Positions 1 through 5,221 of a DNA stretch of 5,221 nucleotides are shown piece by piece. Positions within the stretch are counted from its first letter, which is position 1; each line of letters opens with the position of its first letter. Position numbers and translations under genes: made by a program. Origin of the DNA: Pseudolabrys sp. (GTDB lineage: Bacteria > Pseudomonadota > Alphaproteobacteria > Rhizobiales > Xanthobacteraceae); the NCBI GenBank assembly GCA_019246455.1, contig JAFAQJ010000237.1, positions 1-5,221 on the forward strand, given 5' to 3'. Under the pieces are notes generated by a model. It worked only from the letters and a program-made list of their open reading frames with translations. It searched no databases and was not told the DNA's origin.

Positions 1-10
1 CGCGGAAATA

Positions 11-18
11 AGGGGAGG
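11..18 (+). promoter_or_regulatory. Ribosome binding site of the solute-binding protein gene
   Basis: The purine run AGGGGAGG ends at base 18. It directly abuts an ATG at 19 but lies six bases before a second in-frame ATG at 25. The normal spacing to the second ATG argues that translation starts at 25, giving an N-terminus MRKVLQ rather than MRMRKVLQ. No promoter can be judged, because only 18 bases precede the gene. Confidence 0.75.
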
Positions 19-24
19 ATGCGT

Positions 25-96
25 ATGCGTAAAGTTTTGCAGGCCGCGACCGCCATGATGTGCGGCGCGGCGCTCGCCACCGGGCCGGGACTGGCC
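25..96 (+). other. Sec signal peptide of the binding protein
   Basis: The first 24 residues from the ATG at 25 have a short basic start (MRK), a hydrophobic alanine/methionine/leucine core and a likely signal peptidase I site, GLA before QNKS. The single cysteine in this region (residue 13) sits in AMMC, which does not fit a lipobox. A soluble periplasmic protein is therefore more likely than a lipoprotein. The exact cleavage site is predicted by eye. Confidence 0.8.
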
Positions 97-1209
97 CAGA
101 ACAAGTCCGTCAAGATCGGGTTCATCTCGACCTTCAGCGGCCCAACCGCCGTAATCGGCAACGACATGCGCAATTCGTTCGAATTGGCGCTCGATCATCT
201 CGGCCGGAAAATGGGCGGCATTCCAGTCGAGGTCGTTTACGAAGACGATCAGCAGAAACCGGAGGTCGGCAAGCAAAAGACAGACAAGCTGATCGAAAGT
301 GACAAGGTCGATTTCATCGCCGGCTACATCTGGTCGAACGTGCTGCTCGCGTCCGTGAAGTCTGCGGTCGACAGCAAGACCTTTATTATCAGTTCGAACG
401 CCGGCCCCTCACAGATCGCCGGCGAACAATGCTCGCCGTTCTTCTTCTCGACCTCATGGCAGAACGACCAGACGCCGCAGGCGATGGGCACCTACATGAA
501 CACCAAGGGCGTCAAGTCGGTGTTCCTGATCGGCCCGAACTATGCGGCCGGCAAGGACATGCTCGCGGGCGTTGCGGCGACCTTCAAAGGCAAGGTCGTT
601 GGCCAGGAGTTGACGACGTGGCCGTCGCAGCTCGACTTTTCAGCCGAGCTTGCGAAGGCGAAAGCCTCGGGCGCGGAAGCCGTGTTCGTGTTCTATCCGG
701 GCGCGGCGGGCGTGCAGTTTCTCAATCAGTATGTGGCTGCGGGCCTCAAGGGCACGATCCCGCTCTACACGGCGTTTACCGTCGACGAGCTGTCGCTGCC
801 GTTGCAAAAGGAAAATGCGCTGGGCGTGCCCGGCGCGCAGGAATGGGTCAACGACCTAGCAAACGAGCAGAACAAGAAGTTCGTCGCCGATTACCGCAAG
901 AAGTACACCGGCCTGCGTCCCACCTATTATGGCGCGCAGTCCTATGACGCGGCGCAACTGATCAACTCAGCGGTCGTCGCCACCAAGGGCAAGTTGGACG
1001 ATAAGGCCGCGGTGCAAAAGGCCATGGAAAAGGCCGACTTCAAGTCGCTGCGCGGCAACTTCAAGTACGGCAACAACCATTTCCCGATCCAGAACTTCTA
1101 TCTGCAGGACGTGGTGAAGGATGCGGACGGTCAGCTTTCGCTCAAGACGGTGGCCACCATCGTGAAGGACGACCAGGATCGCTTCCACGACAAATGCTCG
1201 ATGAAGTAA
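25..1209 (+). CDS. Periplasmic solute-binding protein of a Liv/HAAT-type ABC importer (Nba-like clade)
   Basis: This is the extracytoplasmic receptor of the importer encoded downstream; it binds solute in the periplasm and presents it to the LivH-LivM permeases. Length is 394 residues from the ATG at 25, or 396 from the ATG at 19; the Shine-Dalgarno spacing favours 25. Residues 1-24 form a Sec signal peptide. The mature protein begins with the lobe-1 strand KIGFISTFSGP, typical of the type I periplasmic binding fold (Peripla_BP_6). Other landmarks are SNAGPSQIAGEQC (123-135 plus Cys136), FFFSTSWQNDQ (139-149), DFSAELA (from 204), FVFYPG (221-226) and NHFPIQ (351-356). From memory these match the Nba-like (2-nitrobenzoate-linked) group better than E. 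coli LivJ/LivK. The mature protein has only two cysteines, Cys136 and Cys391, which could form a disulfide. The substrate is not fixed by sequence: aromatic acid, other carboxylate and branched-chain amino acid are all possible. The family call is firm; the substrate is inference. Confidence 0.93.
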   Translation: MRKVLQAATAMMCGAALATGPGLAQNKSVKIGFISTFSGPTAVIGNDMRNSFELALDHLGRKMGGIPVEVVYEDDQQKPEVGKQKTDKLIESDKVDFIAGYIWSNVLLASVKSAVDSKTFIISSNAGPSQIAGEQCSPFFFSTSWQNDQTPQAMGTYMNTKGVKSVFLIGPNYAAGKDMLAGVAATFKGKVVGQELTTWPSQLDFSAELAKAKASGAEAVFVFYPGAAGVQFLNQYVAAGLKGTIPLYTAFTVDELSLPLQKENALGVPGAQEWVNDLANEQNKKFVADYRKKYTGLRPTYYGAQSYDAAQLINSAVVATKGKLDDKAAVQKAMEKADFKSLRGNFKYGNNHFPIQNFYLQDVVKDADGQLSLKTVATIVKDDQDRFHDKCSMK

Positions 1210-1223
1210 AACGAGACTGACTG

Positions 1224-1257
1224 AAACGGCGGCGGCGCCAAGGCGCTGCCGCCGTTT
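1224..1257 (+). terminator. Intercistronic stem-loop, possible partial terminator or mRNA-stabilising hairpin
   Basis: Bases 1224-1239 pair with 1242-1257 over 16 positions, with one G-T (G·U) wobble (1234 with 1247) and no other mismatch. The two-base loop would open to four or more bases in practice. The outer three pairs are AAA/TTT, and the TTT is followed by GCGTATCC, so there is no extended T tract. The stem starts 14 bases after the binding-protein stop and ends 23 bases before the LivH-type start. It may act as a leaky intrinsic terminator, or protect the 3' end of the binding-protein mRNA so that the receptor is made in excess of the permease, as hairpins do in other binding-protein operons. 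The structure is seen directly; its role is inferred. Confidence 0.65.
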
Positions 1258-1280
1258 GCGTATCCGGACCGCGCCGCGCC

Positions 1281-2198
1281 ATGACGCTTTTCATCGAACA
1301 GTGCCTTAACGGCTTGCAGTTCGGCCTGTTGCTTTTCCTCTTGGCGGCGGGGCTGACGCTGGTGTTCGGCATCATGGATCTGGTCAATCTGGCGCACGGC
1401 TCGCTTTACATGATCGGCGCCTATTTCGCGGCGACTTTCGCGGCGTGGACCGGCAGTTTTGTGCTGGGCGCAATTCTCGCTCTGGGGGCGACGCTGCTGG
1501 TCGGCATGGCGGTGGAAGTCATCGCGATGCGCAAACTCTACGGCCGCGATCATCTCGATCACGTGCTGGCGACGTTCGGGCTGATTCTGTTCTTCGACGA
1601 GTCGGTCCGCCTGATCTGGGGACCGGCCGGGTTGAGCTTGCCGCTGCCGTCATGGCTGCAAACGCCGATCACCATTTTGCCCGGCATCCAGTATTCGGCC
1701 TACCGGCTCGCCATCATCGTCGTCTCTGTCGCGGTCGCAGCGGCGCTCTATTTCATCGTGATGCGCACCCGGCTTGGCATGCTGATCCGCGCGGGGGCGT
1801 CGAACCGCGAGATGATCGGCGCGCTCGGAATCAACATCAAATTACTGTTCACGTTGGTGTTCGGCCTTGGTGCGGCACTCGCCGGACTCGCCGGGCTGAT
1901 GCAGGCGCCGATCCTCACCGTGCAGATCGGCATGGGCGAGAACATTCTTATTCTCGCGTTCGTCGTGATCGTGATCGGCGGCATCGGCTCGATCCGCGGC
2001 GCGTTCATATCGGCGGTGCTGGTCGGCTTCATCGATACGCTCGGACGTTCGTACTTCCCGGATCTGTTGCGGCTCGTGCTCGACCGCAACACCGCGGCGA
2101 CCGCGGCGCCGGCGCTGTCGTCGATGCTCATTTACATCATCATGGCGGCGATTCTGGTGGTGCGGCCCGAAGGGCTGTTTCCGGCGAGCCGGCGATGA
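1281..2198 (+). CDS. livH: Branched-chain amino acid/HAAT-type ABC transporter permease, LivH family
   Basis: This is one half of the inner-membrane translocation channel, pairing with the LivM-type protein encoded next. The 305 residues are very hydrophobic. The N-terminus is typical of LivH: a first membrane segment at about 8-30, then FGIMDLVNLAHGSLYMIGAY (29-48). Further membrane segments lie near 58-82, 94-113, 142-162, 187-208, 220-236, 240-256 and 280-295. RTRLGMLIRAGASNREMIGALG (residues 162-183) matches the cytoplasmic coupling region that contacts the ATPase. VIGGIGSIRGA (231-241) and the ending RPEGLFP are family hallmarks. Length is close to E. coli LivH (308). The start at 1281 agrees with the family N-terminus, but no good Shine-Dalgarno precedes it (GCGCCGCGCC directly upstream), which is unlike the two ATPase genes. 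The stop overlaps the next start by four bases. The gene symbol denotes family, not proven substrate. Confidence 0.93.
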   Translation: MTLFIEQCLNGLQFGLLLFLLAAGLTLVFGIMDLVNLAHGSLYMIGAYFAATFAAWTGSFVLGAILALGATLLVGMAVEVIAMRKLYGRDHLDHVLATFGLILFFDESVRLIWGPAGLSLPLPSWLQTPITILPGIQYSAYRLAIIVVSVAVAAALYFIVMRTRLGMLIRAGASNREMIGALGINIKLLFTLVFGLGAALAGLAGLMQAPILTVQIGMGENILILAFVVIVIGGIGSIRGAFISAVLVGFIDTLGRSYFPDLLRLVLDRNTAATAAPALSSMLIYIIMAAILVVRPEGLFPASRR

Positions 2199-3142
2199 TC
2201 CGCAAGCTCAATCTTCGCGCCGTGGTGATCGCGACATTGCTGGCGGCGCTGCTGCTATTGCCGCTCTATACGTCGCTGACCGGCGACCGCTTTGCGTTGA
2301 CCTTGTTCACGCGCATTGTGATTCTCGCGCTCGCCGCGGTCAGCCTCAATCTCGCGCTCGGCTATGGCGGCATGGTGAGCTTCGGTCATGCCGCGTTTCT
2401 CGGTATCGGCGGCTACGCCGTCGGCATCCTGTCGTATGAGGGAGTCGGGTCGGGGTTCGTGCAGTGGCCGATCGCGCTCGGCGCGTCGGCGCTGTTCGCG
2501 CTGGTGATCGGCGCGTTGAGCCTACGCACCCGCGGCGTCTATTTCATCATGATCCCGCTCGCTTTCGCGCAGATGGCCTATTACATCGCTTCGGGGTTGG
2601 CGCGTTATGGCGGCGACGATGGCCTGACCCTACAAAACCGCAGCAGTTTCGCCGGCCTGATCAACCCGTCGAACAAGGTGCAGTTCTACTATCTGTGTCT
2701 CGCGCTGCTGCTTGGCTCGATCTACCTGGTGTGGCGGTTGACCAATTCGCGTTTCGGGCTTGCGGTGCAAGGCGCGCGCTCGAACGATACCCGCATGCGT
2801 GCGATCGGCTTTCCCACCTATCGCTACAAGCTCGCCTGTTTCGTGATCTCGGGCACATTGTGCGGGCTTGCTGGCATCCTGCTCGCCAACAATACCGATT
2901 TCGTCTCGCCGGCCATCATGTTCTGGACCCGCTCGGGCGACCTCATCGTCATGGTCGTGCTCGGCGGTATGGGCTCCTTGTTCGGCCCGCTATTCGGCGC
3001 GGTGGCGTTGCTGTTCCTAGAAGAGGCGCTCTCGCGCATCACCGAATACTGGCAGATTCTGCTTGGCCCATTGTTGCTGCTGGTCGTTCTGTTCGCGCGC
3101 GGTGGTATCGACGGCTTGCTGAAAGGAGCGCGTCGTGGCTGA
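2195..3142 (+). CDS. livM: Branched-chain amino acid/HAAT-type ABC transporter permease, LivM family
   Basis: This is the second inner-membrane permease subunit, forming the channel with the LivH-type protein. I place the start at the ATG at 2195, which overlaps the LivH-type stop in an ATGA; the frame is open much further upstream, but that part is a shadow of livH. The product is 315 residues. Hallmarks are a hydrophobic N-terminal segment (about 9-27), ALGYGGMVSFGHAAFLGIGG (54-73), LRTRGVYFIMIPLAFAQM (110-127), GGDDGL (139-144), the coupling region SNDTRMRAIGFPTYRYKLA (196-214) and VLGGMGSLFGPLFGA (255-269). The last membrane segment is near 285-300, before a short basic tail ending GARRG. 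It lacks the long N-terminal extension of E. coli LivM (425 residues), as is usual for the many shorter alphaproteobacterial members. Translation is probably coupled to livH. The stop overlaps the LivG-type start by eight bases. Confidence 0.93.
   Translation: MIRKLNLRAVVIATLLAALLLLPLYTSLTGDRFALTLFTRIVILALAAVSLNLALGYGGMVSFGHAAFLGIGGYAVGILSYEGVGSGFVQWPIALGASALFALVIGALSLRTRGVYFIMIPLAFAQMAYYIASGLARYGGDDGLTLQNRSSFAGLINPSNKVQFYYLCLALLLGSIYLVWRLTNSRFGLAVQGARSNDTRMRAIGFPTYRYKLACFVISGTLCGLAGILLANNTDFVSPAIMFWTRSGDLIVMVVLGGMGSLFGPLFGAVALLFLEEALSRITEYWQILLGPLLLLVVLFARGGIDGLLKGARRG
3122..3128 (+). promoter_or_regulatory. Ribosome binding site fixing the GTG start of the LivG-type gene
   Basis: AAAGGAG lies within the last codons of the LivM-type gene and is separated by six bases from the GTG at 3135. 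The strong match and ideal spacing support GTG as the true start, even though it overlaps the previous reading frame. Confidence 0.85.
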
Positions 3143-3896
3143 GCCGCTCCTCCAGGTCGATAACCTCTCGAAAAATTTCGGCGGCATCCGCGCCAGCGAC
3201 GCGCTGTCGCTCGAGGTCGTGCGTGGCGAGCTGCATGCCGTGATCGGCCCGAACGGCGCCGGCAAGACCACGCTGATTTCGCAACTGACCGGGTTGCTGC
3301 ATCCCGATGCCGGCGCGATCCGGTTCGATGGCCAGGACATTACACAAGTGCCGGCCTATCAGCGCAGCCTGCTGGGGCTGGCGCGCTCGTTCCAGATCAC
3401 GTCGCTGTTTCTCGATCTCAGTGTGCTCGACAATGTGCTGCTCGCGGTGCAAGCGCATCAGGGGCATTCGTTTCACTTCTGGAAGAATGCGCGGCGCGAT
3501 CGCGATCTGCGCGATCCGGCAATGGCGGCACTCAAGCGCGTTGGACTGACGGAGCGCGCGATGCAGCCGGCGTTCCGGCTCAATCATGGCGATCATCGTC
3601 AGCTCGAACTGGCGATGGCGCTGGCCGCCAATCCCCGGCTGTTGCTGCTCGACGAGCCGATGGCGGGGATGGGACCGGAGCAGTCCGCGCGCATGGTCGA
3701 GATGTTGAGAGCGCTCAAGGGCGAGGTGACGATCCTGCTGGTCGAGCACGACATGGAAGCCGTGTTCGCGCTGGCCGACCGCATCACAGTGCTGGTCTAT
3801 GGCCGCGTGATTGCGACCGGCACGCCACAAGAGATTCGCGCCAACGCTCAAGTGCGCGAGGCATATCTCGGCGAGCAGGAGGCCACGCATGGTTAG
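3135..3896 (+). CDS. livG: ABC transporter ATP-binding protein, LivG family
   Basis: This is one of two cytoplasmic ATPases that power the importer. It is 253 residues, nearly the length of E. coli LivG (255), and starts with GTG behind a strong Shine-Dalgarno. Motifs in order are Walker A GPNGAGKT (38-45), Q-loop Gln87 in LARSFQI, a helical-domain insert with the FWKNARRDRDL segment (about 115-125) common in LivG, signature region LNHGDHRQLELAMAL (149-163), Walker B LLLLDEP (169-175) with catalytic Glu174, D-loop AGMGP, and switch His205 in VEHD. The C-terminus (about 215-250) has GRVIATGTPQEI and the family ending REAYLG. Oddity: the signature is further from LSGGQ than usual, with Asn150 where serine is expected and His154 where LivG proteins usually have Gln. 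Walker A, Walker B and the switch His are intact, so it should bind and hydrolyse ATP. It overlaps livM and livF by eight bases each. Confidence 0.94.
   Translation: MAEPLLQVDNLSKNFGGIRASDALSLEVVRGELHAVIGPNGAGKTTLISQLTGLLHPDAGAIRFDGQDITQVPAYQRSLLGLARSFQITSLFLDLSVLDNVLLAVQAHQGHSFHFWKNARRDRDLRDPAMAALKRVGLTERAMQPAFRLNHGDHRQLELAMALAANPRLLLLDEPMAGMGPEQSARMVEMLRALKGEVTILLVEHDMEAVFALADRITVLVYGRVIATGTPQEIRANAQVREAYLGEQEATHG
3877..3882 (+). promoter_or_regulatory. Ribosome binding site fixing the start of the LivF-type gene
   Basis: AGGAGG lies inside the 3' end of the LivG-type gene, six bases before the ATG at 3889. It selects the start giving MVSLLELEG, which matches where LivF-family proteins begin. 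The frame is open further upstream (to an ATG at 3811), but that would add residues unlike the family. Confidence 0.85.
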
Positions 3897-4587
3897 CCTG
3901 CTCGAACTGGAAGGCGTTGAGACTGCCTACGGCCTGTCGCAGGTGCTATTTGGCATCTCGCTGTCGGTGGCGCCGGGCGAGATGGTCACGTTGATGGGCC
4001 GCAACGGGATGGGCAAAACCACGACGGTGCGCTCGATCATGGGCCTGACGCCGGCGCGGGCCGGCGCAATCCGTTTTGGCGGGCAAGAGGTGCGCGGGTT
4101 GCCGTCCTACAGGATGGCGAAGCTCGGCATCGGGCTGGTGCCCGAAGGCCGGCAAATCTTCCCCAATCTCACGGTGCAGGAAAATCTTGTCGCGACCGCG
4201 ACGGGTCGCGGCCCGTGGAGGCTGGCGCGGGTCCACGAACTTTTCCCGCGCCTGGCCGAACGCGCGACCAGCACGGGCAATCAGTTGTCGGGCGGCGAGC
4301 AGCAGATGCTCGCGATCGGCCGCGCGTTGATGACCAATCCGAAGCTCCTGATTCTCGACGAAGCCACGGAAGGCCTCGCCCCGCTCGTTCGCGCCGAAAT
4401 CTGGGCGTGCCTGGCACGGCTCAAGCGGGAGGGGCTCTCGACCATCGTGATCGACAAGAACGTCGCGGCGCTGACCAAGGTCGCCGACCGGCATTTCATC
4501 ATCGAGCGCGGCCGCGTGGTGTGGAGCGGGGATTCGCCGACGCTTGCGGCCAATCCCGACGTGCAGCACCGCTATCTCGGCGTTTGA
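3889..4587 (+). CDS. livF: ABC transporter ATP-binding protein, LivF family
   Basis: This is the second cytoplasmic ATPase, expected to form a heterodimer with the LivG-type protein. The 232 residues match the usual LivF length (about 235). Motifs are Walker A GRNGMGKT (37-44), the LivF-typical Q-loop region GLVPEGRQIFPNLTVQENL (81-99), a canonical signature LSGGEQ (132-137) and Walker B LLILDE (152-157). After it comes ATEGLAP instead of the common PSxGLAP or PTEGLAP, so the Walker B proline is alanine (Ala158). The switch segment is IDKNVAAL (187-194), where most LivF proteins have VEQN and most other ABC ATPases have a histidine. I recall related alphaproteobacterial LivF proteins with LDEATEGLAP and DKN, so this is probably a subfamily trait rather than decay. 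The C-terminus RGRVVWSGDSPTL and RYLGV is typical. The stop at 4585-4587 abuts the stop of the convergent RND gene. Confidence 0.94.
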   Translation: MVSLLELEGVETAYGLSQVLFGISLSVAPGEMVTLMGRNGMGKTTTVRSIMGLTPARAGAIRFGGQEVRGLPSYRMAKLGIGLVPEGRQIFPNLTVQENLVATATGRGPWRLARVHELFPRLAERATSTGNQLSGGEQQMLAIGRALMTNPKLLILDEATEGLAPLVRAEIWACLARLKREGLSTIVIDKNVAALTKVADRHFIIERGRVVWSGDSPTLAANPDVQHRYLGV

Positions 4588-5221
4588 TTATTCAGCTGGC
4601 TGCAACCGCGGCGAGGGGACGCCGCCCGGCCCGCCGCGCCGTGCGCCGCCGAGCCGTCGATGCAGGCGATCGAGCAACAGGTAGATGACCGGCGTCGTGT
4701 AGAGCGTGAGCGCTTGCGACACCAGCAATCCCCCGATGATGGTGATGCCGAGCGGGCGGCGCAGTTCGGTGCCGGGGCCGGTGGCGAGCACAAGCGGCAG
4801 CGCACCGAGCATCGCCGCAAGCGTCGTCATCAGGATCGGCCGGAAGCGCTCGAGCGCCGCCTCGCGCACGGCGCGCTCGGGCGACAGCCCGCGCCGGCGT
4901 TCGCCGTCGAGCGCGAAGTCGACCAGCATGATGCCGTTTTTCTTGACGATGCCGATCAGGAGAATGATGCCGATGAAGGCAATCACCGAGAGTTCAGTGT
5001 TGAACATCTGCAAAGCGAGCAACGCGCCGAGACCGGCGGATGGCAGCGTCGAGATGATCGTGAGCGGGTGTGCCAGGCTCTCGTACAGCACGCCGAGCAC
5101 GATATAGACCGCGACCAGCGCGGCGAGTATCAACAGCGGTTGCGCGCCGGCGCTTTGCTGGAAGGCTTTCACGTCGCCGGCAAAATCGGCGTGCAGCGTC
5201 TCCGGCATGTGCAATTCGGCG
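4588..5221 (-). CDS. RND-family efflux transporter (HAE1, MdtC/AcrB-like), C-terminal part, 5' end outside the window
   Basis: This is the inner-membrane proton-driven pump subunit of a probable tripartite drug or metabolite exporter. Only the last 210 residues are visible; the frame is open to the window edge, so the true start lies beyond 5221 (full-length members are about 1000-1050 residues). The segment covers transmembrane helices 8-12: about visible residues 28-46, 54-74, 79-101, 128-146 and 157-185. Compared from memory with E. coli AcrB, Lys94 in IVKKNGIML matches Lys940, Arg125 matches Arg971 and Thr132 in RPILMTT matches Thr978, all linked to proton relay. [28 protein letters not shown] and [14 protein letters not shown] resemble MdtC/MuxC proteins more than AcrB. 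The tail [20 protein letters not shown] is low-complexity and probably cytoplasmic. The gene is convergent with the importer operon and likely unrelated in function. Substrate unknown. Confidence 0.92.
   Translation of the reverse strand, partial: AELHMPETLHADFAGDVKAFQQSAGAQPLLILAALVAVYIVLGVLYESLAHPLTIISTLPSAGLGALLALQMFNTELSVIAFIGIILLIGIVKKNGIMLVDFALDGERRRGLSPERAVREAALERFRPILMTTLAAMLGALPLVLATGPGTELRRPLGITIIGGLLVSQALTLYTTPVIYLLLDRLHRRLGGARRGGPGGVPSPRLQPAE

Noticed and set aside
1445..2194. Upstream extension of the LivM-type frame, which would make a 565-residue protein.
   Set aside because: The extra part lies entirely within the LivH-type gene in another frame and reads as Arg/Gly/His-rich shadow sequence. 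The ATG at 2195 in an ATGA overlap and the typical LivM N-terminus fix the start.
3811..3888. Upstream extension of the LivF-type frame with 26 extra residues.
   Set aside because: The extension overlaps the LivG-type gene and is basic shadow sequence. AGGAGG six bases before the ATG at 3889 and the family N-terminus support the later start.
3039..3890. Long open frame (283 codons) on the - strand opposite the LivG-type gene.
   Set aside because: The product is rich in His, Arg and Gln with no recognisable domain. It exactly shadows a well-supported ATPase gene. Long antisense frames are expected in GC-rich coding DNA with strong third-position bias.
3946..4569. Open frame of 207 codons on the - strand opposite the LivF-type gene.
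   Set aside because: It has the composition of a shadow frame (Arg, His and Ala rich), no domain, and sits over a gene with all ABC ATPase motifs.
4608..4625. Six-base GC stem (GCGGCG/CGCCGC) just inside the RND gene, considered as a terminator for the importer operon.
   Set aside because: It is short, has no T tract on either strand, and such GC stems are common by chance in this GC-rich coding DNA.
4706..5107. Open frame of 133 codons on the + strand over the RND gene.
   Set aside because: It is rich in Ser, Arg and Pro, without a recognisable domain, and is antisense to clear RND transmembrane segments.
5206..5214. TTG at 5214 or ATG at 5208 (- strand) as a start of a short 200-residue RND-like protein.
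   Set aside because: The frame stays open to the window edge with residues that continue the RND periplasmic domain, and there is no Shine-Dalgarno signal. The gene is simply cut by the window.
1..5221. Search for CRISPR arrays, tRNA or rRNA genes, insertion sequences, attachment sites and dispersed repeats.
   Set aside because: Nearly every base lies in the six protein-coding genes. I saw no direct-repeat array, cloverleaf, transposase or terminal inverted repeats.

Overview
The window carries an almost complete, ordinary-looking HAAT/Liv-type ABC importer operon on the + strand. It is followed, tail to tail, by the 3' end of an RND efflux pump gene on the - strand. GC content is high, with a strong G/C third-position bias. 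Together with the gene content this suggests an alphaproteobacterium, most plausibly in the Bradyrhizobium/Rhodopseudomonas neighbourhood. That placement is an inference from composition and recalled family resemblance, not a search result.

Layout. Bases 1-18 hold only the Shine-Dalgarno of the first gene, so the operon promoter lies outside the window. Bases 25-1209 encode a secreted type I periplasmic solute-binding protein. A 71-base gap (1210-1280) contains a near-perfect 16-bp stem-loop. Then come four tightly packed transporter genes: a LivH-type permease (1281-2198), a LivM-type permease (2195-3142), a LivG-type ATPase (3135-3896) and a LivF-type ATPase (3889-4587). Their overlaps are 4, 8 and 8 bases, which is typical of translational coupling. 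The stop codon of the LivF gene directly abuts the stop codon of the convergent RND gene (4588 to beyond 5221), with no base between them.

How the genes work together. The binding protein captures a small solute in the periplasm and delivers it to the LivH-LivM membrane heterodimer. ATP hydrolysis by the LivG-LivF pair on the cytoplasmic side drives import. The binding protein resembles, from memory, the clade annotated as Nba-like (linked to 2-nitrobenzoate/aromatic acid catabolism) more than classical LivJ/LivK. An aromatic acid or a related carboxylate is therefore as likely a substrate as a branched-chain amino acid. No catabolic or regulatory gene is present in the window to decide this. 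The RND pump is probably an unrelated neighbour.

I found no CRISPR array, tRNA, rRNA, mobile element or clearly novel system. The points worth a second look are modest: unusual nucleotide-binding motifs in both ATPases, the intercistronic hairpin next to a permease start with no Shine-Dalgarno, and the zero-length convergent junction. There is no gene-free stretch longer than 300 bases.
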